NCBI GenBank assembly: GCA_018667205.1
Contig: JABIVN010000357.1
Span: forward strand, 1-5,264
Length of the DNA stretch: 5,264 bases
Source of the DNA: Gammaproteobacteria bacterium
Lineage (GTDB): Bacteria > Pseudomonadota > Gammaproteobacteria > Pseudomonadales > Azotimanducaceae
Direction: 5' to 3'
The notes under the pieces are model-generated. The model made no database searches. It saw nothing but the letters and a program-made list of their open reading frames with translations, and had not been told where the DNA came from. Of this stretch, positions 1 to 5,264 are shown piece by piece. The translations under genes were made by a program, and so were the position numbers. The first letter of the stretch is position 1, and every line of letters starts with the position of its first letter.

Positions 1-390
1 GGGGTTAGTCGCAAATAAGTAGCGCAACGGGAATGGGACGCTCAGCACCCACTGCCTGATCGGCCGCCTCGGCAAGACCTCATCAACCAGGTGCGCTGCA
101 CTGTCTGCCATACGCCTTGCACCACAGGAGGGACAGAATCCACGGCGTTTGCAGCTGAAGGCAACCAGCTTTTCATGATGACAGGATTCACACCGTACTC
201 GCAGAAAGCCATGCTCGAGACGACCGCACTCCAGGTAATCCTCGAACTCCCCGACAACATAACGGGGCAAGGACCTGCCCTGCTCCGCCAGCATGTTCTG
301 AAACTGAGGCCAGTGTTCCTTGACCAGTTGATAAAGCAGCGTGTTCTCTGGCTGATGTCGCTGGTACTGAAATGGGCCAACAGGCCAAAA
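1..390 (-). pseudogene. IS91-family transposase, N-terminal zinc-binding part, 5' end broken
   Basis: Reading the minus strand from 390 to the window edge gives 130 residues with no stop. They include PRYVVGEFEDYLECG, then RCESC, FSCKRRGFCPSCGARRMADS and QWVLSVPFPLRYLFA. This is the zinc-binding N-terminal domain (Zn_Tnp_IS91 type) of IS91 transposases, with Cys pairs CESC and CPSC and a further Cys in FSCKRR. IS91 enzymes are HUH single-strand transposases that move by a rolling-circle mechanism. The catalytic HUH/tyrosine domain would lie beyond base 1. The start is abnormal: a TGA at 391-393 is in frame, and no ATG or GTG follows it before the conserved residues. A second frame upstream (…PSNVFQDDFGLLAHF) could be the original N-terminus joined by a frameshift near 370, but that is inference. 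The family call is firm. Whether the gene is dead or only truncated at its 5' end is less sure. Confidence 0.82.
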
Positions 391-656
391 TCATCCTGGA
401 ATACATTGGATGGCAAGATCGAGCATCACAATAGAGTTGTGACAAACAGCCTTACCCCTCAGTGTCGATCGCAGTACCGGCATTCACGATACAAGTTAGA
501 GAGGTGATTCCGCGAAGCTATGTGCGAAAGTAGCCGAAAGCCATGCGGGAGATTTGCGGGACACAGTTGTGCACGGTTGTGCTCTGTGGTGTATGGTTAG
601 CAACGGACGCACTGATAAGTCATTGATTTAATTAATGTGATATTTAGATTTTCGTC
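1..656. mobile_element. Probable end of an integrated element or genomic island
   Basis: The stretch left of the tRNA-Phe fragment holds the IS91-type transposase remnant and about 260 bases of non-coding DNA (391-656). When an element integrates within a tRNA gene, the displaced 3' half stays joined to the original downstream chromosome and the element lies on the other side. Here that side is the left. The 391-656 stretch contains no convincing gene. It holds a direct repeat GTTGTGC at 566-572 and 576-582 and an AT-rich patch at about 618-652. No integrase gene is visible, so the extent and type of the element are unknown. Confidence 0.4.
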
Positions 657-665
657 TTGAAAATC
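647..665. repeat. Inverted repeat across the att junction
   Basis: GATTTTC (647-653) and GAAAATC (659-665) form a perfect 7-base inverted repeat around GTCTT. The right arm belongs to the tRNA-Phe fragment and the left arm to the presumed element side. Tyrosine-recombinase core sites are usually imperfect inverted repeats around the crossover. In an intact tRNA gene the anticodon stem supplies this symmetry. A role as the recombinase core site is inference. Confidence 0.5.
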
Positions 666-701
666 CCCGTGTCGGTGGTTCGATTCCACCTCCGGCCACC
701 A
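658..701 (+). other. tRNA-Phe 3'-half fragment (integration attachment-site remnant)
   Basis: The bases read as the 3' part of a tRNA: T33 and anticodon GAA (659-661), AA, the 3' anticodon strand TCCCC (664-668), variable loop GTGTC (669-673), T-arm GGTGG-TTCGATT-CCACC (674-690), acceptor strand TCCGGCC (691-697), discriminator A and encoded CCA (699-701). The pattern GAAAATCCCCGTGTCGG is typical of bacterial tRNA-Phe. The preceding bases (TTTTCGTCT) cannot supply the GGGGA anticodon strand, D-arm or acceptor 5' strand, so no tRNA can be made here. A break exactly at the anticodon loop is what tyrosine-recombinase elements leave when they use the anticodon-loop subsite of a tRNA gene. The intact tRNA-Phe would be expected at the far, left end of the element. 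Confidence 0.85.
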
Positions 702-702
702 A

Positions 703-734
703 TTTTGTGGCTTTCGCTTCGCGAAAACACAAAA
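703..734 (+). terminator. Hairpin just after the tRNA-Phe tail, possible tRNA terminator
   Basis: TTTTGTG (703-709) pairs with CACAAAA (728-734), and inside it TTTCGC (712-717) pairs with GCGAAA (721-726) around TTC. The arms are separated only by GC on one side and A on the other. The hairpin starts two bases after the encoded CCA, where the terminator of the original tRNA-Phe gene would be expected. No long T-run follows on the plus strand, so termination is plausible but not certain. It supports reading the DNA to the right as the original downstream flank of the tRNA gene. Confidence 0.45.
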
Positions 735-930
735 GGGATCCCGGGCTCTACCCACTTAACGGGCTCTCGCCATCTCACTTTCCAAACCACCGGCCGCTCA
801 TGTGATGAAGGCATTTCCTCCGTCGAGACAAGTCCTCTCCTGTAAACCGTCAGTTGTCGATCTTCCACTAAGCCTCATGACTTAAACTGGCTTGAGGCAA
901 GAGAAGCGTTTCAGCCCGATTGCCGATAAT
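735..930. other. Non-coding stretch between tRNA tail and DUF385 gene
   Basis: No reading frame here has coding character. The only structure noticed is a weak inverted repeat, GCCTCA (872-877) with TGAGGC (893-898), with a 15-base loop. It lies just past the stop of the minus-strand oxidoreductase gene and could act as a weak terminator for it, but there is no convincing T-tract. Confidence 0.4.
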
Positions 931-1362
931 CTAGTCAGCCTGCGATGGAACTAGGCGCACCAGAGGAATCGAGCGCTCGGTTAACAACTGGTACTCATCG
1001 TAACGGCCGGCATTTCGCACATTGTGTTCCTTCCAGAGCCGATCATGATCGGGATGGCCTTTTTCAAGCACTTCGGTGGTTGCGGCAACACGAACGCGAT
1101 TGAGCTGGTACTCCACTTCCGGGTTGGCCTGCAAATTCAAAAGCCAGGCCGGAGGTCTGGAATCACCAGCTTTTGATGCCACCACGACCTTACTCCCATT
1201 GTCATCAATATATATCAGCGCACTGGTACGGGTTTGACCGCTCTTACGTCCCGTGGTGCGAAGAAGCAACGATGGTACGCCAAGAAGCTTGTGACCCAGG
1301 CGTCCATCGGTTGTCTCATAGATACGCTGATGGATGTTCAAAATTGTCGAAAAAACACTCAC
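931..1362 (-). CDS. DUF385/Ddn-like nitroreductase-family deazaflavin-dependent oxidoreductase
   Basis: A 143-residue protein of the small split-barrel flavin/deazaflavin family (DUF385, Ddn-like), of normal family length. Visible hallmarks are GRLGHKLLGVPSLLLRTTGR (residues 20-39), with the conserved TTGRKSG plus R45-T46, then VVASKAGDSRPPAWLLNLQANPEVE (about 60-84) and a C-terminal GRYDEY…TERSIPLVRL. Relatives in actinobacteria bind F420 or other flavins and reduce nitro compounds, enones or quinones. It lacks a signal peptide, so it should be cytoplasmic. The start is GTG at 1362, chosen because AGGAG lies five bases upstream and the protein then begins at the usual family position. It is divergent from the molybdenum hydroxylase operon and has its own promoter in the shared region, which suggests co-regulation. 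The cofactor is uncertain, since many gammaproteobacteria do not make F420. Substrate unknown. Confidence 0.85.
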   Translation of the reverse strand: MSVFSTILNIHQRIYETTDGRLGHKLLGVPSLLLRTTGRKSGQTRTSALIYIDDNGSKVVVASKAGDSRPPAWLLNLQANPEVEYQLNRVRVAATTEVLEKGHPDHDRLWKEHNVRNAGRYDEYQLLTERSIPLVRLVPSQAD

Positions 1363-1426
1363 GCTAACTCCTGGCTTTGCTGACCGACCCCATCCTGAGG
1401 GCGGCTTCCGATTGGTTTAAGGCCAC

Positions 1427-1455
1427 AATATACACCGGCCTTATCGGCCTTACAA
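1427..1455 (-). promoter_or_regulatory. Promoter for the DUF385 gene
   Basis: On the minus strand TTGTAA (1455-1450) is followed after exactly 17 bases by TATATT (1432-1427). These are good matches to sigma-70 -35 and -10 boxes, and transcription would start about 60 bases before the GTG start. The -35 box overlaps the -35 box of the opposite promoter and the left edge of the palindrome at 1452-1470, so one repressor could block both. This is read by eye from consensus only. Confidence 0.55.
1436..1452. repeat. Paired CGGCCTTA repeats with an upstream inverted copy
   Basis: CGGCCTTA occurs at 1436-1443 and 1445-1452, nine bases apart. An inverted partner, TAAGGCC, lies at 1418-1424. TAAGGCC/GGCCTTA thus flanks the -10 box of the DUF385 promoter. 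It could be a second regulator site or simply chance in a short region. Confidence 0.35.
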
Positions 1456-1477
1456 GACGAACCGTCTCGTGTAGAAT
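1449..1477 (+). promoter_or_regulatory. Promoter for the molybdenum hydroxylase operon
   Basis: CTTACA (1449-1454) and TAGAAT (1472-1477) are 17 bases apart and resemble sigma-70 -35 and -10 boxes. The predicted transcript would begin near 1484, leaving a leader of only about 12-25 bases before the first gene. The spacer between the boxes is almost entirely filled by the palindrome at 1452-1470, the standard arrangement for a TetR-repressed promoter. Confidence 0.55.
1452..1470. promoter_or_regulatory. Candidate TetR-family operator
   Basis: ACAAGACG-AAC-CGTCTCGT is a near-perfect palindrome: seven of eight positions are symmetric around a three-base centre, with the core AGACG/CGTCT perfect. 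It lies between the -35 and -10 boxes of the operon promoter and touches the -35 box of the divergent promoter. Together with a TetR-family gene at the end of the operon, this points to autorepression and co-control of the divergent oxidoreductase gene. Binding is inferred, not shown. Confidence 0.6.
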
Positions 1478-1507
1478 GTTCGATTGAAACCCCGCATGGA
1501 TAGACTG

Positions 1508-1978
1508 ATGAAGTTAAAGGTAAACGGTACTGAATATGAGATAGCCTCCGACTGGCAAGACGAAAGTTTGCTCGATGTCCTGCGGGACCACCTGGGCTTA
1601 ACAGGAACCCGATTCAGCTGCGGCATCGGCGTATGCGGTGCTTGCATGGTACATATCGATGATTCGCCGACCAACAGTTGTCTTACACCAGTAAGCATTG
1701 CCGTAGGTAAGGAAATAATGACCATAGAAGGATTGGCAGCTAACGATGGAACGCTTCACCCGCTTCAGCAAGCGTGGATTGACGAAGCTGTACCGCAGTG
1801 TGGTTACTGCCAATCGGGACAGCTGATGCGTGCATTATCTCTATTACGAGAAAAACCCGACCCCGATGACACTGATATTGACCAGGCGATGAATGGCAAT
1901 CTATGCCGCTGTGGTACCTACCCTCGCATCAAGAGATCAATTAGGAAAGCAGCCCTCGTCCTGCGGGAGGTCAAGTAA
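1508..1978 (+). CDS. (2Fe-2S)-binding subunit of a xanthine dehydrogenase-family molybdenum hydroxylase (IorA-like)
   Basis: A 156-residue electron-transfer subunit with two [2Fe-2S] clusters. The N-terminal ferredoxin-like domain has C38-x4-C43-x2-C46 and C58 (SCGIGVCGACMVHIDD…SC). The C-terminal helical domain has C98-x2-C101 (PQCGYCQSGQLM) and C133-x-C135 (NLCRCGTYPRI). This is the standard layout of the small subunit of isoquinoline 1-oxidoreductase and related aldehyde oxidoreductases, which passes electrons away from the molybdenum site of its partner. It has no signal peptide and probably travels to the periplasm folded with the Tat-bearing large subunit. Start: ATG at 1508 gives the usual MKLKVNG N-terminus, with a weak GGA seven bases upstream. 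In-frame alternatives are ATG 1496 and TTG 1484, neither with a good ribosome site. Its TAA overlaps the next start by one base (TAATG), implying coupled translation. Confidence 0.9.
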   Translation: MKLKVNGTEYEIASDWQDESLLDVLRDHLGLTGTRFSCGIGVCGACMVHIDDSPTNSCLTPVSIAVGKEIMTIEGLAANDGTLHPLQQAWIDEAVPQCGYCQSGQLMRALSLLREKPDPDDTDIDQAMNGNLCRCGTYPRIKRSIRKAALVLREVK

Positions 1979-4158
1979 TGGCCCAACTGACGCGGCGCAA
2001 TTTTCTTATCGCTACTGGCTGGATCGCCGCTGGTGCTACTGTTCTGTACAAGCTGGGTGATCGAGCAATTGCAGTTGCGCCAACCATCATATTTCCAGAT
2101 GAAGGCATGGCAGCCACATGGATACAGATTCGACCTGACGGGTCATGCCTCATGTATTTTCCAAGAATGGACATGGGTCAGAATGCCAATACCGGATTGG
2201 CACAGATCGTCGCTGAAGAGTTAAATATTAGCATCAACGATATAGAAGCGGTTCAACCCAGCACAAGCGAAGTGCCGCCTCTGGCGGTGACAGCGGGGAG
2301 TATGTCCCTGACTGCTTTCTCCAGACCAACTGCGATTGCCGCAGCGACTTTACGAGAAAACATGCGCGAGCGCGCCGCGAAAATGTTGAAACTATCAAGT
2401 AAAGACATTCTCGATGATACGGCCGGATTTCGCACGACTGATGGTCGTATGGTGAACTATGCGGACCTCGTGAATTTATCCGCTATTTACGTTGAAATAG
2501 ATGAAGAGTCGCCACATCCCAACCTTTATACCTTCGATACCCAGCGCCAGAAGAAACAGGTTGGGCAGCCTGCCAGGCCCCTGGGCATTAAGGGTATCGT
2601 TACCGGTGCACCGTTATACTCCGCTGACGTTCAGATGAAAGATGTGCTCTTTGGTCGCGCAGTGCGGCCACCTGTCCACAATGCTGAAATTGCAGCAGTT
2701 GACACCACTGGCGTAAACACCGTTCCTGGTTTTCTCAAACTGGTACAGGAAGACAAATTTATCGGCGTTATCTGTAAAACACCGGGCTCGGTCAACGCTG
2801 CTATGTCGAGGCTCAAGGTCACCTGGCAGGTAAAGCAACCTATCAATCAGAAAGAGATCGACAGGCTGGTGAACGTAGACAAAGAACTTGCTGACGGCAA
2901 TCTTGAAAATACCTTTCATGAAGAATCACATCGATCAGACGCCAATTGGAAGATAGACCTACGTTTTGATGTTCAAATACAGAGCCATGCTGCCCAGGAA
3001 CCAAGAGCAGCAATAGCCCGCTTTAACGACGAAGGCTCCGAGCACCTGCTGGAGATCTGGACCGGCACCCAGGACCCATGGGCCATGAAACGATTTGCTG
3101 CCATGCATACAGGACTTGATGAAAAGGCTATCGTGATCTATCCGCAGCGGATGGGCGGTGGATTTGGCGGCCGTGAGCATTACGAAGTGGAATACGATGC
3201 GGTATGTCTGACGGCCGCTATAGGTCGTCCTGTAAAAGTCCAGTGGACGCGCAGGGATGAGTTCATGGCCGCTCGCAATCGTCCAGCATCCGCGCATCGA
3301 ATTCGCATCGCTACTGACGATACAGGAAAGCTGTCGGACTGGTGGCATGCATACATATCAGGACATGTCATCTTCGCACGTGATCGGCTGCCGGGATGGT
3401 TACTCCCTGTCGCCAGACTTGCTGGAGACGATGGTGTTGTTCGGGGTGCCAACCCTGCCTATGCCGCACCCCATCAGCGCGTCGAATACAAAGATGTTGA
3501 TTTCCCGGTAGACCTTGGTGTTTGGCGCTCTTTAAACGCCGCACCGTCGCTCTTTGCGATTGAGTCAGCAATGGATGAATTAGCACTGCAATTGGGGGAA
3601 GACCCTGTTAAATACAAAATTTCGCAAATGAAGGGCGAACTGCCTCGACTAAAGGCATGCCTTGAACGGGTGCGGGATATGGCTAAACGTCGCCCCTTAC
3701 CTCAATCTGAAGGATACGGGCGTGGCTTTGCCTGCGGTATTTACGAGGGTCGATGTTTTGTTGCAGTCAGTGCCGATGTTCACGTCGATCGCGAGAAAGA
3801 GCAAATAACGGTAGAACATATGTGCTGTGCACAAGATGTCGGAATGGCCGTAAACCCTGATCAGCTCAGCGCACAAATGGAAAGCAACATGGCCTGGAGC
3901 GTGGGCATGGCCTTACTTGAGCAACTTGAAGTCGGCGACGACGATATCAAAAGCTCAAATTTCGACAATTATCCTATCGTTAGAATGGCAGAGATGCCGA
4001 GTGTTGACACAGCGGTCATCGATCAGCCAGCGATTCCCCCGGCTGGTGCAGGGGAAGTGGCTTTAATTGCCGGTCCTCCAGCAATTGCAAACGCGATAAG
4101 GCGAGCAACGGGCGTCCGTGCATTGAAGTTACCCATTAGTTTCGCAGATATCGAATAA
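1978..4158 (+). CDS. Molybdopterin-binding subunit of an isoquinoline 1-oxidoreductase/aldehyde oxidoreductase-type enzyme (IorB-like)
   Basis: A 726-residue large subunit of the xanthine dehydrogenase family, full length for the IorB group. Residues 5-10 (TRRNFL), followed by a hydrophobic stretch (IATGWIAAGATVLY), form a twin-arginine signal, so the folded holoenzyme should act in the periplasm or on the membrane. Then come a molybdopterin-type segment (DMGQNANTGLAQIVAEEL), a hammerhead domain around 200-280 (GIKGIVTGAPLYSADVQMKD), QSHAAQEPRAAIARF (335-349, the usual AHxxMEP region), the cofactor loop GGGFGGRE (393-400) and the C-terminal GAGE (690-693), where E693 aligns with the catalytic glutamate. 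The enzyme would hydroxylate an N-heterocycle or oxidise an aldehyde using water as oxygen source. GGAGG seven bases upstream supports the start. No cytochrome c partner and no XdhC-type maturation gene is adjacent, so acceptor and substrate are open. Confidence 0.9.
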   Translation: MAQLTRRNFLIATGWIAAGATVLYKLGDRAIAVAPTIIFPDEGMAATWIQIRPDGSCLMYFPRMDMGQNANTGLAQIVAEELNISINDIEAVQPSTSEVPPLAVTAGSMSLTAFSRPTAIAAATLRENMRERAAKMLKLSSKDILDDTAGFRTTDGRMVNYADLVNLSAIYVEIDEESPHPNLYTFDTQRQKKQVGQPARPLGIKGIVTGAPLYSADVQMKDVLFGRAVRPPVHNAEIAAVDTTGVNTVPGFLKLVQEDKFIGVICKTPGSVNAAMSRLKVTWQVKQPINQKEIDRLVNVDKELADGNLENTFHEESHRSDANWKIDLRFDVQIQSHAAQEPRAAIARFNDEGSEHLLEIWTGTQDPWAMKRFAAMHTGLDEKAIVIYPQRMGGGFGGREHYEVEYDAVCLTAAIGRPVKVQWTRRDEFMAARNRPASAHRIRIATDDTGKLSDWWHAYISGHVIFARDRLPGWLLPVARLAGDDGVVRGANPAYAAPHQRVEYKDVDFPVDLGVWRSLNAAPSLFAIESAMDELALQLGEDPVKYKISQMKGELPRLKACLERVRDMAKRRPLPQSEGYGRGFACGIYEGRCFVAVSADVHVDREKEQITVEHMCCAQDVGMAVNPDQLSAQMESNMAWSVGMALLEQLEVGDDDIKSSNFDNYPIVRMAEMPSVDTAVIDQPAIPPAGAGEVALIAGPPAIANAIRRATGVRALKLPISFADIE

Positions 4159-4174
4159 GTACTAGGATTAAAGA

Positions 4175-4747
4175 ATGGCTCCCTCATCCGAAGCAACGAG
4201 ACGTAACCCGGAATCACACCAAGCGATTCTTGACGCCACCCTGAAATTGCTTGGCTCATCAGGCTACGTCGATTTTTCCATTGAGAAGGTAGCCAGTGAG
4301 GCAGGCGTAGGCAAACAGACGATTTATCGATGGTGGAATTCACGTGCTGACTTAGTACTCGAAGTGTGGCAAAAAAGATTGATGCCACCACTGGCACCCT
4401 ACAATGGAAAAATAGACCTGAGGACTTATCTGGAACGATCGCTCCATACGTTTGGCAAACAGTTGGGTCGCACGGATTGCAGGCAAGCAGCGGTCTGCGT
4501 ACTAGCAGAGGCGCACCGAGATCCAGAACTTTACCAACGTATGGAAGCAGTTGTGTATGCACCGCGGATCGCACTCATTACCGATTCATTTCGTCAGGCT
4601 CAAGAAGATGGAAAGTTCCCCGCAGATGCAGACACCAACCTTATCATCGATTCATTGTATGGCGCAGTTTGGTATAAGGTACTCATTCGATTTGAAACAT
4701 TAAATCGCAAATACATTAAAGACCTTGTAGCCCAGATATTAAACTAG
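4175..4747 (+). CDS. TetR/AcrR-family transcriptional repressor
   Basis: A 190-residue regulator. The N-terminal DNA-binding domain is clear: helix 1 SHQAILDATLKLLGSSGY (14-31), then SIEKVASEAGVGKQTIYRWW (35-54), the family's helix-turn-helix, followed by NSRADLVLEVW. The C-terminal part (66-190), rich in helices and with AVCVLAEAHRDPELYQRM, is the ligand and dimer domain, resembling the TetR_C_11 type. It starts 16 bases after the large oxidoreductase subunit, with AGGA seven bases before its ATG, so it should be the last gene of the operon. The best target in the window is the palindrome at 1452-1470, which would make it autoregulated and a co-repressor of the divergent DUF385 gene. The inducer is probably the enzyme's substrate or a relative, which is inference. 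Confidence 0.9.
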   Translation: MAPSSEATRRNPESHQAILDATLKLLGSSGYVDFSIEKVASEAGVGKQTIYRWWNSRADLVLEVWQKRLMPPLAPYNGKIDLRTYLERSLHTFGKQLGRTDCRQAAVCVLAEAHRDPELYQRMEAVVYAPRIALITDSFRQAQEDGKFPADADTNLIIDSLYGAVWYKVLIRFETLNRKYIKDLVAQILN

Positions 4748-4758
4748 CCCTTTCTGTC

Positions 4759-4793
4759 ACAAATCATTAAGGCTGCAAGCCTTCTAAATTTGT
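4759..4793 (+). terminator. Hairpin after the TetR gene, possible operon terminator
   Basis: AAGGCT (4769-4774) pairs with AGCCTT (4778-4783) around GCA. An outer pair, ACAAAT (4759-4764) with ATTTGT (4788-4793), is separated by symmetric four-base internal loops. It lies 11 bases after the TetR stop. No T-run follows, so it is a stem-loop of moderate strength rather than a textbook terminator. The same symmetry could instead be a protein-binding site. Confidence 0.4.
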
Positions 4794-4849
4794 AGTGAAC
4801 TTATTCATGTCTGCTTTCATGTAGGACGCAGCCACTTTAGTTCAAGTAG

Positions 4850-5167
<318 letters not shown>

Positions 5168-5191
5168 ATCTGAAACGCTTTTGAAAGATGT

Positions 5192-5222
5192 AAAAAAGCC
5201 CGCTGAATAGCGGGCTTTTTTT
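5192..5222 (+). terminator. Strong Rho-independent terminator
   Basis: AAAAAAGCCCGCT (5192-5204) pairs perfectly with AGCGGGCTTTTTT (5209-5221) around GAAT, followed by one more T. The GC-rich stem with a T-run begins 24 bases after the thiolase-tail stop. With A-run and T-run on opposite sides it should work in both directions, so it probably also ends a gene entering from the right. It was presumably the terminator of the intact thiolase gene. Confidence 0.93.
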
Positions 5223-5264
5223 GGCTTCAAAAACTGGGATAGTCCGCCGCATTCGTGAGGGATA
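5223..5264. other. Short right edge, nothing recognised
   Basis: The last 42 bases after the terminator contain no recognisable gene start, repeat or promoter. They are too short to interpret. Confidence 0.5.

Noticed and set aside
42..507. Other long frames over the IS91 region on both strands (such as 91-507 plus and 42-416 minus)
   Set aside because: The frame ending at base 1 on the minus strand carries the recognisable transposase. The others are shadows of it, apart from a possible frameshifted N-terminus in the 42-416 frame.
530..590. Possible group II intron 3' segment (GAAAGCCATGCGGGAG resembles intron sequence)
   Set aside because: The expected complementary arm (CCGCAT) and domain V structure do not follow, and no reverse transcriptase is present.
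644..868. A 74-residue minus-strand frame across the tRNA-Phe fragment
   Set aside because: It is the antisense reading of the tRNA tail (GGRRWNRTTDTG is a common artefact of this kind) and has no ribosome site or family resemblance.
1484..1507. TTG or first ATG as start of the (2Fe-2S) subunit
   Set aside because: Neither has a ribosome site, and the family N-terminus fits ATG 1508. The predicted transcript start near 1484 also makes the TTG unlikely.
4023..4574. A 183-residue minus-strand frame
   Set aside because: It lies antisense to the end of the molybdenum subunit and the TetR gene, both of which are clear family members, and has no recognisable domain.
5192..5222. Terminator hairpin as part of a CRISPR or other repeat
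   Set aside because: It is a single perfect stem-loop with A-run and T-run, fully explained as a Rho-independent terminator.

Overview
The window looks like a junction in a gammaproteobacterial genome, where mobile DNA meets a small accessory metabolic cassette. The lineage guess rests on a tRNA-Phe 3' half with a Pseudomonas-like ...GGCCACCA end, on the gene families present, and on mid-GC codon use. It is tentative, because no ribosomal or other taxonomic marker is present.

Left part (1-701). The minus strand carries the N-terminal zinc-binding part of an IS91-family transposase, which runs off the left edge. Its 5' end is interrupted by an in-frame stop and it has no clear start codon. 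About 260 bases further right lies a 44-base fragment that matches the 3' half of tRNA-Phe from the anticodon loop (GAA) to the encoded CCA. The 5' half of the tRNA is missing. This is the classic footprint of an element that integrated into a tRNA gene, and its orientation puts the element to the left. A hairpin that may be the old tRNA terminator follows at once.

Middle part (702-4747). A DUF385/Ddn-like deazaflavin-dependent oxidoreductase gene (minus strand) is divergent from a compact plus-strand operon. The operon encodes a two-[2Fe-2S] subunit, a Tat-exported molybdopterin subunit of the isoquinoline 1-oxidoreductase/aldehyde oxidoreductase type, and a TetR-family repressor. The molybdenum subunits overlap by one base and the repressor follows 16 bases later. 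The 121-base intergenic region holds two divergent promoters with overlapping -35 boxes. A near-palindrome (ACAAGACG-AAC-CGTCTCGT) lies over the -35/spacer region, where a TetR repressor could control both directions. The likely logic is a substrate-inducible pair of redox enzymes acting on an aromatic, N-heterocyclic or aldehyde compound. The substrate cannot be read from the sequence.

Right part (4748-5264). A hairpin follows the repressor. Then comes a short chimeric reading frame: a lipoprotein signal peptide and about 25 further residues run directly into the last 42 residues of a thiolase, followed by a strong Rho-independent terminator. The rest of the thiolase is absent from the window, so this is a second recombination scar. 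The most noteworthy points are the two scars (tRNA-Phe tail and thiolase tail) and the divergent TetR-controlled molybdenum hydroxylase/DUF385 cassette between them. No CRISPR array, complete tRNA, rRNA or replication origin was seen.
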